From positions 16,858-80,857 of the forward strand of contig JAKLKB010000012.1 of the NCBI GenBank assembly GCA_023150835.1: 64,000 nt of DNA. Direction: 5' to 3'. This DNA is from Myxococcota bacterium. Its GTDB lineage: Bacteria; Myxococcota_C; UBA6777. Below are positions 1-8,934 of this stretch, in pieces (position 1 is the stretch's first letter; the number at the start of each line of letters is the position of its first letter). The position numbers and the translations under genes are program-made. Below the pieces are notes generated by a model, which had not been told where the DNA came from, searched no databases, and saw only the letters and a program-made list of their open reading frames with translations.

Positions 1-84
1 CACACCCAAGCCGAAGCCTCCAAACTCCTCCCCAAAGCCGACATCGACGATCTGTTTTCGACCTTCAAACGCCCCGCGCATTGA
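1..84 (+). CDS. C-terminal end of an unidentified protein (partial)
   Basis: The first 28 codons of the window read in frame to a TGA, giving a short acidic/basic tail ending in FKRPAH. The gene begins outside the window, so no function can be assigned. Confidence 0.5.
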   Translation, partial: HTQAEASKLLPKADIDDLFSTFKRPAH

Positions 85-357
85 AAACCCAAAACCCTCT
101 GCGTAAAACATGACCGCAACCGTTGCAAAGCCCCCCACAACTTTTCACAAGCGCTTGTTTTCCGTTGCGCAAGCCTCCCCCAACACTTCAACTCTGCTTT
201 GCAACGATTGCATACGTTCAACAACCTTTTAGAAAGGCTTTGTTTTCGGTTGCAACCACGTTTTCGTCCTTGCGCACGGCTTTGTTTTGCATCGCAACCG
301 ACTTTTTCTTTGTGAGAAAGCACTTTGCAACGACTGCATTCGCAGTTTTACGATTTC
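85..357. other. Intergenic stretch with degenerate repeats, no gene seen
   Basis: Short AT/GC-mixed words recur, notably GGCTTTGTTTT followed by a GTTGCAACC- or CGCAACC-like word near 236 and 283, and CTTTGCAACGA near 209 and 331. Open frames here have no recognisable domain and overlap the repeats and the 3' end of the SUMF1-like gene. I see no convincing gene. Confidence 0.35.
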
Positions 358-1236
358 TCACGAACATCTCACAAGCCGGAAACCGATGTTTTTGTATGCG
401 GCAATTGGCAGGTACCAGTCACGGTTTGCTACACGCAAGTCCATCGAGAGATCGTCCAAACAGCCGCCTCGTCTCACGCGGTCCGATGTCTTTACGGCAT
501 ACACAGGATCAACGGTTTGTTCAAGCGTGTACGCGTTGTACTCATACCAGTCATAGCACCACTCCCAGACATTGCCTAACGTATCACGTAGCCCCCAAGC
601 ATTGGCTTGCTTCTGTCCCACCGAATGCGTCTTTCCGTTGCTATTCTCGCTATACCACGCGATCTTGGTCAAGTTCTCATAGCGCTGCGTTGTTGTTCCT
701 GCCCGCGCTGCGTATTCCCACTCTGCTTCCGTCGGTAGCCGCCAGCCCTTGCCTCCCACATAATCGCTTGCTTTGTTCCCCACCCCATCCATGTTGTCCT
801 CACTTCTCACGAAACAAGGCGACAATTCCTCCAAGAGAGACAGCTTGTTCGCAAAGGCCGCTGCGTCATGCCAACTCACTCGTTCCACAGGCGCATCCAA
901 TCCTGCCTCTTTATAATGCGATGGATTTTCGCCGATCACAGCCGTGTATTGGCCTTGCGTGACGGGCGTTTCCATCATCCAAAATCCCCGCGTCAACGTG
1001 ACCTCGCGCCTCGGCTTTTCATCGCGATCATGATAACGAGTCTTTTCGTCCTCCCCTGCTCCCATCCAAAAAGTTCCCGCAGGAATCCAACGCACCCGCA
1101 TCCCTGCCACAGAAGCCACTTCTCGCGCTTCTCCCGCCACACGGCCTTCTTCCCACACGCACTTCGACCAATCTCCCACCAGCCCCTCAAATCCCGTGCT
1201 CTCGCCGCTTCGATGCTTCTCCCACCATCCATACAA
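358..1236 (-). CDS. SUMF1/FGE-type domain protein (3' part of an interrupted reading frame)
   Basis: About 292 residues if the TTG at 1236 is used. The domain starts near residue 46 with MRVRWIPAGTFWMG and continues through ETPVTQGQY, GWRLPTEAEWEYAARAG, GNVWEWCYDWY, RVRRGG and a final GFRLV, the normal order of the formylglycine-generating-enzyme/SUMF1 fold. In bacteria this fold serves sulfatase maturation but also many unrelated roles, such as kinase-associated or diversity-generating proteins, so the reaction is unknown. The usual GGSW word is GGCL here. The start is doubtful: the same frame continues upstream across a single TAG (1258-1260) into a 49-codon frame with a good ribosome-binding site. 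The intact gene was probably 358-1407. Confidence 0.75.
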   Translation of the reverse strand: MYGWWEKHRSGESTGFEGLVGDWSKCVWEEGRVAGEAREVASVAGMRVRWIPAGTFWMGAGEDEKTRYHDRDEKPRREVTLTRGFWMMETPVTQGQYTAVIGENPSHYKEAGLDAPVERVSWHDAAAFANKLSLLEELSPCFVRSEDNMDGVGNKASDYVGGKGWRLPTEAEWEYAARAGTTTQRYENLTKIAWYSENSNGKTHSVGQKQANAWGLRDTLGNVWEWCYDWYEYNAYTLEQTVDPVYAVKTSDRVRRGGCLDDLSMDLRVANRDWYLPIAAYKNIGFRLVRCS

Positions 1237-1257
1237 CGGCCTACGTATCGAATTTCG

Positions 1258-1407
1258 CTATCCCTTCGTATGTTGTGCCACATACAACACACACATCTCC
1301 CGCTCTGATGCCTCCAGTTCCCCCAAGATCTGACACATCCCTAACCATCCATCGGGGCTCTCTCCCTTCACCAACCATCCTCGGATCTCTGCCAATCCTC
1401 CGCTCAT
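1258..1407 (-). CDS. 49-codon 5' fragment in frame with the SUMF1-type gene
   Basis: ATG at 1407 follows AAGGAGG at a good distance (1411-1418). The product (MSGGLAEIRGWLVKGESPDG... ending VAQHTKG) ends at a TAG, and the next codons run in the same frame straight into the SUMF1-type gene. This is probably the true N-terminus of that protein, cut off by a nonsense mutation or by a sequencing error. Read-through at TAG is less likely. Confidence 0.5.
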   Translation of the reverse strand: MSGGLAEIRGWLVKGESPDGWLGMCQILGELEASEREMCVLYVAQHTKG

Positions 1408-1537
1408 CCATACCTCCTTCTCTTCGTGTTTCCACTCCCCCGCGCTTTCTGCTCCGTCTCAGCTTCCCGTGCGCTTTTTCTGCGAGGCTTCAATATGCCT
1501 CAAAAAAAACAACGCATCAACCGCAGGAGTCCTCCAC

Positions 1538-1754
1538 CCATCCCCATCCACATTTCCATCCACATCCACATTTCCATCCCCATCCACATTTCCATCCCCA
1601 TCCACATTTCCATCCCCATCCACATTTCCATCCACATCCCCATCCCCATCCCCATCCACATTTCCATCCCCATCCCCATCCCCATCCACATTTCCATCCA
1701 CATCCACATTTCCTTTCCCTTTCCCTTTCCCTTTCCCTTTTCCTTTCCCTTTCC
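1538..1754. repeat. Hexanucleotide-based simple repeat tract
   Basis: Some 215 bp are built from the hexamers CATCCC, CATCCA and CATTTC in changing order, followed by a run of TTTCCC units. All six frames stay open across it (His-Pro or Ile-Pro repeats one way, Asp-Gly-Asn or Trp-Met repeats the other), which is what a stop-free microsatellite gives. The frames are not evidence of a protein. It lies in the 400-bp gap between the nucleoside-hydrolase-like gene and the SUMF1-type gene. Confidence 0.85.
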
Positions 1755-1805
1755 GTGCCTTCCGTGTATTCCGTGGACTGTTTTTTCCTCCAAGTCCCTG
1801 CAAAT

Positions 1806-2918
1806 CTAGCTCGACGCCTCGACAAACACCTCGAAAAATCGGCGCGGATCGTAGTCCAAGATGATCCATGTATTGGACTGGGGAGCCAGAACAGACCCCC
1901 AACCGCCGCGTTCTCGGAACAAGGAAACTTCGGCCCATGTAGCGATCGAAGGATCGATGGCGCAACAAGCAGCGAGTGGATCGTGAAACTTTTTGCCGAT
2001 GGGTTCGGCATCTTCGGAGACGGACGGCGGTTTCAGCGTTGTGCGTGCAACAGGCGGAGAGGTCTCGGGTGAGACTTCGATCAGATACCCCCCACGTTGG
2101 CGACTTTGTGCGAGAGCATACGCAGTTGGGCAGATCCCTTGTGAAGCGCCCGCCTCATCGATCCAAAGGACTTCTGAAGCATCGATCTGCTCGTCGTATC
2201 GGAGGGGATGGGGTGCGCGATCGATCTTCTTTTGCAGATACACGTCCATGCCGTCCCAGATCCAAGCGAGGCTTTTGCAGTGGGAGCGGTATGGGGCGAG
2301 GGCTGCGTGGAAGTCTACATCATAAAAGACGCGATGGCAGACGTTTTTGGACACCAAACGCCGCAAGCCGATCCCCGAATGTTCGAGGGCTGCAAGCGCG
2401 GTCTTGGGATCGCCGTTGAAATTGAATGTCGGGACGCTTCGTCGTCCTCGAAACTGCGGAAGCTGTAGGTGTTCAGGGACCACGCCTTCTCCTGCAAATC
2501 CGCCCTGCGCGACCCATCGGCCCAATCGAAATCGCGGATCGCGTACAGCTTCCCGAAGATTTTTGAGCGGTGCGCCCGTGATCAGGGTGGTCTCTTGATC
2601 GCAGATCTCGCGCAACAAGGATTGCGCAGGAACGGCATCATGCGAAGGCTCGATCATCCCGTAGGCTTTTTCGTGCCAAGAAGACACACACGACTTGGGG
2701 TGTTCAAGATCTCCCGCTCCTACGGGGATATCGACACCAAAGGCCGCGAGCGTACGCCGCACAAGACCGACTTGATAGACCGACCCGGGCGTGATCGTGA
2801 CGGCTTTCAAACGCACCTTGGGATGTCCAAGCAACAGCAGCAGCGTGATGTAATCGTCGGGATCATGGGTTTCCATATCGAACACAACAGGCAGGGGATA
2901 CGACAAGACTTCTTGCAT
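1806..2918 (-). CDS. Nucleoside-hydrolase-like protein
   Basis: A 370-residue protein. Near the N-terminus is FDMETHDPDDYITLLLLL, a variant of the DxDxxxDD calcium/ribose-binding motif of inosine-uridine-preferring nucleoside hydrolases, with Glu replacing the second Asp. Next come the VTITPGS strand, a VGAGD segment and LITGAPLKNLREA, equivalent to the family's GPLTNLA. These enzymes hydrolyse N-ribosidic bonds of nucleosides in salvage. The atypical motif and long C-terminus make the substrate uncertain. The ATG at 2918 has GGAGG four bases upstream. It starts 37 bp after the protease gene and may be cotranscribed with it. Confidence 0.7.
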   Translation of the reverse strand: MQEVLSYPLPVVFDMETHDPDDYITLLLLLGHPKVRLKAVTITPGSVYQVGLVRRTLAAFGVDIPVGAGDLEHPKSCVSSWHEKAYGMIEPSHDAVPAQSLLREICDQETTLITGAPLKNLREAVRDPRFRLGRWVAQGGFAGEGVVPEHLQLPQFRGRRSVPTFNFNGDPKTALAALEHSGIGLRRLVSKNVCHRVFYDVDFHAALAPYRSHCKSLAWIWDGMDVYLQKKIDRAPHPLRYDEQIDASEVLWIDEAGASQGICPTAYALAQSRQRGGYLIEVSPETSPPVARTTLKPPSVSEDAEPIGKKFHDPLAACCAIDPSIATWAEVSLFRERGGWGSVLAPQSNTWIILDYDPRRFFEVFVEASS

Positions 2919-2955
2919 CAAGCCTCCAATTCAAGCCCCCAAAAAGAACACCGCG

Positions 2956-4089
2956 CTAATACAATTTGACACGGAAGTTGAGGATGCGTCCGCCCCGATC
3001 GATGCGTAAGGTGACGATTTGACCGATCTTAAAGTTTTCGAGGGTGGTCATGAGAGATTCGACGTTGGTGATACGGATCTGATTGATGGCAAGGATGATA
3101 TCGCCGAGGATGATATCGCCGTCTTGGGTGGTACGCATACCTTGGATGCCGACACGACCGGCGGGGCCGTCGGCTTTGACTTGGCCGATCATGACGCCGA
3201 TCTTGCCGAGGCTGCGCATCATCTCGGTATCTTGGTAAGGAACGACGCCAAGGCGCGGATGGCGGAGCCGACCATAGCGGATGAGTTGAGGGACGATCTT
3301 GTTGACGGTATCGACGGGGACGGCAAAGCCGATACCTGCGCTTGCGCGAGAAGGGCTTTTGATAGCGGTGTTGATACCGATCAAGCGGCCTGCGCTATCG
3401 AGCAATGGGCCGCCTGAGTTGCCGGGGTTGATCGCCGCATCGGTCTGGATCACACCGAGGATGGGGCGCCCGCTCAATGAGCGGATCTGCCGATTGAGTG
3501 CGCTGACGACGCCCGTGGTAAGGGTGCGATCCAAGCCGAAGGGATTGCCGATGGCAAGGACATTTTGGCCGACTTGGAGGTGATCGGAGCGTCCAACGGA
3601 GATCGGGAAGAGCTTGCTTGCGGGGGCATTGATGCGAAGCACAGCGATATCGCTGTTGGGAGCGCGCCCGACGACTCTTGCGATCCATGTGCTGCGATCG
3701 GGAAGACGGATGCGTACGGTGGTTGCATCGCGGATGACGTGAAAGTTGGTGATGATGTGGCCACGTCGATCCCAGACAAACCCCGAGCCTGTGCCTTGGC
3801 GGGGAGGTCCATCGCCAAAGATATCGAACGGATCGCGTTGGCTTTGGAGGGTGGTGATAAACACGACGGAGCGCGAAGCGGCCTTGAAGATGCGGATCAC
3901 ATTGCGCTCTCCGGGTTCAAGTTGAGAAGTCGCCTCTTTGGGGCGTTTGGCGCTTGCGGTGAAGTATTCGAGCGCAAACCAACACAACGTCGATGCGACG
4001 GCTGCGCTCACAAACATGCCGAGCCAATTTTTGATAGGGTGATAGGTGGGTGGATTCCACAATCCATCGGAAGATTCTTGTTTTCGCAT
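2956..4089 (-). CDS. htrA: HtrA/DegP-type serine protease with one PDZ domain
   Basis: A 377-residue membrane-anchored protease. A single hydrophobic segment (about 21-45) is followed by a chymotrypsin-like domain with a complete triad: His117 (TNFHVIR), Asp147 (NSDIAVL) and Ser225 (NPGNSGGPL). One PDZ domain fills the C-terminus from about residue 285. HtrA proteases degrade or refold damaged envelope proteins. The frame stays open upstream to 4560, but that part lies antisense-free over the Hsp20 gene and terminator and has no domain. The ATG at 4089 has GGAGAG at a proper distance and puts the anchor near the N-terminus. Its position just after the Hsp20 pair fits a protein-quality-control cluster. 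Confidence 0.9.
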   Translation of the reverse strand: MRKQESSDGLWNPPTYHPIKNWLGMFVSAAVASTLCWFALEYFTASAKRPKEATSQLEPGERNVIRIFKAASRSVVFITTLQSQRDPFDIFGDGPPRQGTGSGFVWDRRGHIITNFHVIRDATTVRIRLPDRSTWIARVVGRAPNSDIAVLRINAPASKLFPISVGRSDHLQVGQNVLAIGNPFGLDRTLTTGVVSALNRQIRSLSGRPILGVIQTDAAINPGNSGGPLLDSAGRLIGINTAIKSPSRASAGIGFAVPVDTVNKIVPQLIRYGRLRHPRLGVVPYQDTEMMRSLGKIGVMIGQVKADGPAGRVGIQGMRTTQDGDIILGDIILAINQIRITNVESLMTTLENFKIGQIVTLRIDRGGRILNFRVKLY

Positions 4090-4116
4090 GGACGGCTCTC
4101 CGTGTTGGGAGAAAGC

Positions 4117-4154
4117 AAAAAAAACGGGCCACACAAAGAAGATGTGAAGCCCGC
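4117..4154 (-). terminator. Rho-independent terminator after the Hsp20 pair
   Basis: On the minus strand CGGGCTTCACA pairs with TGTGTGGCCCG, with two mismatches and a short loop, followed by eight T residues. It lies between the second Hsp20 gene and the protease ATG, so the protease is probably read from its own promoter or by leakage. Confidence 0.7.
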
Positions 4155-4228
4155 GCAAAAGAATAAGCCGACTATGTGCGAAGATCAAGCGAAGCCCGTT
4201 GGTTGGGTCGCGCTTGATTTGGGGATCG

Positions 4229-4597
4229 TTAGGCTGGTTTGATCTGGATGGTGCGGGCCTTGGTTTCGGGTGCTTTGGGGAGATGGATGGTCGCGACACC
4301 CTGTTCAAGTTTTGCAGCGATCTTGTCGACATCGACGCGTTGTTGGACTTGGAAAACGCGGCGATAATGTGTGGGCAAAAACTCCAAACCAAGGGCTTTT
4401 TCGCGATCAAACGGTGATTGTTCACCTTCGATGGTGAGTTGCTGATCGTGAAATTCGATGCGCAGCTTGTTGGCGGATACGCCCGGCAATTCAGCGACGA
4501 CAAGGATCTCGTCGTTGTTCTCGAAGATATCGACCGAAGGTGTTGCGTAGAATCGTTCATCCGTAGCTTCTTGTGCAGTTTTGGTGGTCTGGGACAT
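4229..4597 (-). CDS. Small heat shock protein (Hsp20/alpha-crystallin)
   Basis: A 122-residue protein with a short N-terminal arm, then an alpha-crystallin domain from about residue 18 (PSVDIFENNDEILVVAELPG), the usual GVATIHLPKA strand and a C-terminal I-x-I motif (IQI) that mediates oligomer assembly. Such proteins are ATP-independent holdases for unfolding cytoplasmic proteins. AAAGGAGG sits at normal distance before the ATG at 4597; the frame upstream is not used. It is the second gene of a two-gene Hsp20 unit, 64 bp after its paralogue. Confidence 0.93.
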   Translation of the reverse strand: MSQTTKTAQEATDERFYATPSVDIFENNDEILVVAELPGVSANKLRIEFHDQQLTIEGEQSPFDREKALGLEFLPTHYRRVFQVQQRVDVDKIAAKLEQGVATIHLPKAPETKARTIQIKPA

Positions 4598-4661
4598 CGC
4601 GGCCTCCTTTAGAGATATTTTTGTATTTTTGTGTTTTTTATTTTGTAAAAATCTTTTTTTC

Positions 4662-5138
4662 TTATTTGGCAGAAGTATGGATCTCGATCTTGCGGGGCAA
4701 GACTTCTTGGGCTTTGGCCATCTCGATGGACAAGATGCCGTCTTGAAGGGTTGCTGTGACGCGCTCGACATCAATACGAACGGGCAAAGCGATGCTACGA
4801 GAAAACTGGAGGCTGGCGCGTTCTTGACGATGGGCGCGATAGCCTTCGGGGGCTTGGACTTTGCGTTCGCCGCGAACGGTGAGGTTTTCGGCATTCGCTT
4901 CGATGGTCAAGTTTTCTTCTTTGAGGCCGGGGACTTGCAGCGTCAACAGCAAACGCTCGCCTTGATCGAACAAGTTGGCTTTGGGCCATGTACGGGCTTG
5001 CAAGCCTTCGCGGCGTAGCGGAGCGGGTACCCATCCACGTTCCAAGTCTTTGAAAAGATGATCCATTTGTTGACGAAGCTCATCAAATACAGGAAGAGTA
5101 TGGTTCAAGCCGTAAAGATTTCCCCAACGTGTAAGCAT
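4662..5138 (-). CDS. Small heat shock protein (Hsp20/alpha-crystallin), longer paralogue
   Basis: A 158-residue protein whose N-terminal arm (LPVFDELRQQMDHLFKDLER) is typical of class A bacterial Hsp20s. The crystallin domain follows from about residue 50, with PGLKEENLTIEA, GILSIEMAKA and a terminal I-x-I (IEI). The start at 5138 is chosen because GGAGG lies five bases before it; another ATG four codons upstream lacks such a site. First gene of the Hsp20 pair. The two paralogues are clearly diverged, which suggests mixed oligomers or different clients. Confidence 0.92.
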   Translation of the reverse strand: MLTRWGNLYGLNHTLPVFDELRQQMDHLFKDLERGWVPAPLRREGLQARTWPKANLFDQGERLLLTLQVPGLKEENLTIEANAENLTVRGERKVQAPEGYRAHRQERASLQFSRSIALPVRIDVERVTATLQDGILSIEMAKAQEVLPRKIEIHTSAK

Positions 5139-5239
5139 GGTGTCCTCCATTTTTTGGATCGGCGCGAGAGAATCGATAGAATCAACGCGATCCAGATAAT
5201 ACGTTGTAATGATGATTGTTTTTTGCTTTTGGCGAGGGA

Positions 5240-5267
5240 AAGTTAATTCTTGCAAGGATCTTGTCAA
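5240..5267 (-). promoter_or_regulatory. Candidate promoter for the Hsp20 genes
   Basis: On the minus strand TTGACA and TAACTT are separated by 16 bases about 100 bp upstream of the first Hsp20 gene. It resembles a housekeeping-type promoter. No clear CIRCE element or sigma-32-type box was seen. Confidence 0.4.
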
Positions 5268-5454
5268 GAAGATTTTTTCGCCTTTGTTTTCCCCAAGATC
5301 CATTGTTTCTCGCCGTTGCAAGAGAGATGTAATCACAGGGCGATCGGTGTCAAGAAAAAAGAATGAGAGGAAAAGAGAGGCGTGAAGCAGTTGGCCCTAA
5401 AAAGCCGTGTTCGCGCTGTTTCAAGCGACAGAGTTGTCCGTGTGGAAAACAATT

Positions 5455-5800
5455 GATCTGTTCGCCCCTCTCGGGGTCAAGGGGCGACAGTCTATGGTGG
5501 GGTGTGGGGCGTTGCCCCATACGCGCCTTGTTAAGGTGGAAACACCGGAGGGTCGAGGATGATCGCCGTTTTGGGTGTCGGCCCCCCCTCATTCCCCCCG
5601 TGAACGGGGGGAAGTTGGAGCAGGCAAAGACGATCTCTCGTGCAAACAGCGTGCGGCATGGAAACCCAAAACCTCGCTGACTCCGACGTTCACTCCCTCC
5701 CCTGTTCACGGGGGAGGGCTGGGGTGGGGGGCCGACAAGCGCTTAACCTAACGCGTATGGGGCGTCGCCCCACAAAAACAAACCCACCGGGTAAGTCCTA
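5455..5800. repeat. Mosaic GC-rich intergenic repeat block
   Basis: Contains several modules that recur elsewhere in reverse orientation. These include GGGGCGTTGCCCC with a nearby CTTGACCCC word (as at 50620, 57102 and 62323), CCCCCCGTGAACGGGGGG near 5596 (as near 56827), CCTCCCCTGTTCACGGGG near 5697 (as near 56722) and CGCGCCTTGTTAAGGTGGAA near 5520 (as near 56892). Hairpin-forming modules dominate. Short open frames here are by-products. The gap between the Hsp20 and barrel genes (5139-5985) holds this block and no other gene that I can see. Confidence 0.75.
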
Positions 5801-5985
5801 AAAAGATCAGCGTGGTGGGGAAGGAGGAACGGGTAGAGGACGCGCTTGACAGGGTGGGGGTGCTATGATACGACCTTGCGACGCCAAAACAGGGGGATCT
5901 GCGAAAGATGCGGATACTCCGAGAAGCCCGCGAGAAACAAACGGCGAGAAAGCATTGTGGATGCTGTTTTTTGGAGCAGAGAGGA

Positions 5986-7788
5986 ATGGAAGACGTGGTG
6001 GTGGAAAAACACAGAGGGCGCAAAAACGGACGGGCCGAAGCAAGCGGCAAGAGAGAGCGTTTTGGTCGGCTTGGTGTGTGGTTTGTGCTGTGGGTAGCGG
6101 GCGCATGGTTGGCGGGTGGTGGGGAAGCTTGGTCAGCGGATGAAGACGGAGTGCCGAAGACAACGAGCTTTTCGTTGAGCGGTTATTTTCGTTTCAGGGG
6201 CGATGTGCTTCATAACCCGGGGATGGGGGTTGCGCCGCGCACAGACGCCGAGATCGATCCAACAACGAACCCCCGTCGCTCACGTTTTGGACGGTTCCCG
6301 TTTTACCATCCAGCCGCAGCGTATCCGTTGTCTGAGGCGAGCCTTGGGCAGTCTTACAACAACGACAACCTGCCGCGTTGGTTGTCTTATGGGAATATGC
6401 GTTTGCGGGTGTTGGGGACGTTAAATGTTTCCGAGTACGTGCAGATCCATTCGACGTTGGACTTTTTGGACAACGTGGTCTTGGGTTCGACGCCACGAGG
6501 AAATGCGGGGTTGCTGACAGATCCGCTGATGCCGCTCCAAGGGCTAAGCGACACGCAAGTACCCCCAACCTACGGAGCCAACGGATTTACCGATGCGATC
6601 CGTGTTCGGCATATCTTTGCCTCGATCCAGTTGCCTTTTGGGACGTTGGTGGCGGGTCGGATGCCGAACGAATGGGGATTGGGGATCATGGCCAACAGCG
6701 GGATGAAGCTCAACTCCGAGTGGGGCGATACGGTGGATCGTGTGGCCTATATACTGCCGTTGTTTGGGCATTTGATCATCCCTTCGTACGAATTCATGTC
6801 CTCAGGTCCGACGAGTGCTGCACCCAATCAATGGTGGGGACAGCCGTTTGATCTGGAGCAGGGCGATACAGTACACCAAGTGACCCTACGTGCGGGCAAG
6901 ATCGATCGCGGTCAAGAGCTGCGAAAGAAGCTCGACAATGGGGATCTGGTGGTGAATTATGGGATATATTTTTCGTATCGATGGCAGCAGTTGAGTTCGG
7001 AGTGTAGGCCGGGATCGACGTGTACAGGTGGTGCGCTGAATGGGGTGGGCCTTGCGCCGAACCAGATCGAACTTCGCACGCGGGGATTGTCGTTGTTTAT
7101 CCCCGATGCTTGGTTTCGGTTGCAGCTTGGAAACCAGATGCGGATCGAGTTTGAATGGAGCATGATGATCGGCACGATCGAACGGGGCCCCGATGGCAAT
7201 CCCATCGATATCCTGCAATGGGGTGGGGCCTTTGAGTTCGAATACACACTGCTCAACGGCCAACTCAAGATCGGATTTGATGCGGGCATTGCTTCGGGAG
7301 ATCGGGACTTTACATCGAGATGGGGCCGAGCCGCGCTAGACACGGACGCTTCGATTAGCGCCGACAAACGCGGAAAGATCAACAACTTCCTGTTTGACCC
7401 TGACTATCAAATCGACATGATCCTTTGGCGCGAACTGTTTGGGACGTTTACGAACGGCTTTTATCTTCGCCCTCACATTACGTACAACGTGTATGGAGAT
7501 GCTTGGAAAGACGATGGCTTTGGGCTGCGCCTTGCGGGCATCTTCTCGGGTGCGTTGGTTCCCGAAGCGACGTTGGGAGCGGATCCGCTGCTTGGGGTCG
7601 AACTCAATGCGATGGCGCGTTACGCTTCAAGCGATGGCTACTCGATCGTCCTTGCGTATGGTGTGCTTTTCCCGCTCGCAGGGATGTCCTTTGCAGAAGT
7701 CGACAGCACAGGCCGCCGTCTCGAAGACAAAGTCATCGGCGCAGGGATCGCACAACGCATCCAAGTCCGCGTGAACGTGCGTTTCTAA
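5986..7788 (+). CDS. Predicted outer-membrane beta-barrel protein (TIGR04551-like)
   Basis: A 600-residue protein with an N-terminal export signal (basic stretch, then GVWFVLWVAGAWLAGG, cleavage likely after WSA). The rest is rich in alternating aromatic/polar strands such as FSLSGYFRFRG and FASIQLPFGTLVAGRMPNEWG, and it ends in VRVNVRF, a terminal Phe typical of barrels inserted by the BAM machinery. From memory it resembles the deltaproteobacterial TIGR04551 family of unknown function. The ATG at 5986 is preferred (AGAGAGGA just upstream); the frame is open to a start at 5908. It is separated by about 100 bp from dapA. Confidence 0.7.
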   Translation: MEDVVVEKHRGRKNGRAEASGKRERFGRLGVWFVLWVAGAWLAGGGEAWSADEDGVPKTTSFSLSGYFRFRGDVLHNPGMGVAPRTDAEIDPTTNPRRSRFGRFPFYHPAAAYPLSEASLGQSYNNDNLPRWLSYGNMRLRVLGTLNVSEYVQIHSTLDFLDNVVLGSTPRGNAGLLTDPLMPLQGLSDTQVPPTYGANGFTDAIRVRHIFASIQLPFGTLVAGRMPNEWGLGIMANSGMKLNSEWGDTVDRVAYILPLFGHLIIPSYEFMSSGPTSAAPNQWWGQPFDLEQGDTVHQVTLRAGKIDRGQELRKKLDNGDLVVNYGIYFSYRWQQLSSECRPGSTCTGGALNGVGLAPNQIELRTRGLSLFIPDAWFRLQLGNQMRIEFEWSMMIGTIERGPDGNPIDILQWGGAFEFEYTLLNGQLKIGFDAGIASGDRDFTSRWGRAALDTDASISADKRGKINNFLFDPDYQIDMILWRELFGTFTNGFYLRPHITYNVYGDAWKDDGFGLRLAGIFSGALVPEATLGADPLLGVELNAMARYASSDGYSIVLAYGVLFPLAGMSFAEVDSTGRRLEDKVIGAGIAQRIQVRVNVRF

Positions 7789-7894
7789 AGCAAGACCTTT
7801 GGATCTTTAGAACAATCCTTTTTGGAAAAAGTAGAATCACCGACGTAAAACACCGAAGGCATCGGTAGTTCGGACGATCTTGGAGAAAAGAACG

Positions 7895-8785
7895 ATGGAG
7901 AAGAAAAGATTTCGGGGTTCGATGGTTGCGATCGTGACACCTTTTCAAGCGGACGGCAGCCTTGATTGGGACGCGATGGCGCGTTTGATCGCCTTGCACA
8001 TCCAAGAGGGAACGCATGCGTTGATCGTTTGCGGAACGACGGGCGAAACCCCAACGCTGACCGCCGAAGAACGCCACGCTCTGCTGACCTTTTCCATCAA
8101 GGAAGCCGCAGGACGCATCCCTGTGATCGCAGGGACAGGAACCAACAACACCGTCGAAGCTGTGGCGATGAGCCGAGAAGCGGAAGACCTCGGAGCAGAT
8201 GGGCTTTTGGTCGTCACTCCCGCTTACAACAAACCCACCCAAGAAGGGATGTTGCATTACTACAACGCGATCATGTCGGCGACTTCGCTGCCTGTGGTCC
8301 TGTACAATGTCCCGGGACGCACCGCCTCGAACCTTTTGCCTGAGACCGTCGCCAAACTCGCCGAACACCCGCACGTTGTGGGCATCAAAGACGCGACTGG
8401 AAATATGATGGTCGCCAGCGATATCGTCGAGCAATGCGGCGATCGGTTGGATCTGTTGTCAGGAGATGACTTTACCGCGCTTGCGTTGATGGCGCTCGGT
8501 GGCAAGGGCTGGATCTCTGTGACAGCCAATATCGTCCCTGCCCAGATGGTCGAGATGTACAACGCCTTTGTCGCGGGTGATATCGCCAAAGCCCGCCGCC
8601 TGCATTACACGCTCCAACCCCTCAACCGTGCGATGTTCTTGCAAAGCAACCCCATCCCCGTCAAAGCGGCACTTTCGCTGATGGGATATTGCAAAAACAC
8701 GCTGCGCTCGCCGCTCTTGCCGATGCAAGGGGCTTCTTTGGAAGGCTTGCGCACGATCCTTCGCAACCAAGGGCTTGTGGACTAA
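7895..8785 (+). CDS. dapA: 4-hydroxy-tetrahydrodipicolinate synthase
   Basis: A 296-residue class I aldolase that condenses pyruvate and aspartate semialdehyde in the lysine/diaminopimelate pathway. Visible landmarks are the GTTGE loop (Thr48-Thr49), Tyr111, catalytic Tyr137 in YNVPGRT and Schiff-base Lys165 in GIKDATG, all at normal spacing and length. The ATG at 7895 follows GGAGA; a TTG five codons earlier is less likely. It lies upstream of dapB, giving a lysine/peptidoglycan precursor cluster. Confidence 0.96.
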   Translation: MEKKRFRGSMVAIVTPFQADGSLDWDAMARLIALHIQEGTHALIVCGTTGETPTLTAEERHALLTFSIKEAAGRIPVIAGTGTNNTVEAVAMSREAEDLGADGLLVVTPAYNKPTQEGMLHYYNAIMSATSLPVVLYNVPGRTASNLLPETVAKLAEHPHVVGIKDATGNMMVASDIVEQCGDRLDLLSGDDFTALALMALGGKGWISVTANIVPAQMVEMYNAFVAGDIAKARRLHYTLQPLNRAMFLQSNPIPVKAALSLMGYCKNTLRSPLLPMQGASLEGLRTILRNQGLVD

Positions 8786-8934
8786 GACGAACTCCGCCTA
8801 GTGTGATCGACATGGGCAAGGGCCCCCCCGTGTTTGCCTAAGAACAGGGCGATTGCAACGACTCGCACCGACAAGCAGAGCACACTTCCCTCGGATATCG
8901 CGTTATCCCAAACACAACACCACCATACGCCGAT

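Noticed and set aside
1275..2072. His-Pro and Asp-Gly repeat proteins on both strands
   Set aside because: They are translations of the hexanucleotide tract and extend into the antisense of the nucleoside-hydrolase-like gene.
4090..4560. N-terminal extension of the HtrA-type protease to 4560
   Set aside because: It would overlap the Hsp20 gene and cross its terminator, has no domain, and would bury the membrane anchor. The ATG at 4089 has a proper ribosome-binding site.
5350..5709. 119-codon minus-strand frame between the Hsp20 and barrel genes
   Set aside because: It consists entirely of dispersed repeat modules that recur at 56.7 kb, where the frame is not conserved.
5846..5869. TTGACA and TATGAT before the barrel gene
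   Set aside because: The boxes are only 12 bases apart, too close for a sigma-70 promoter as read.
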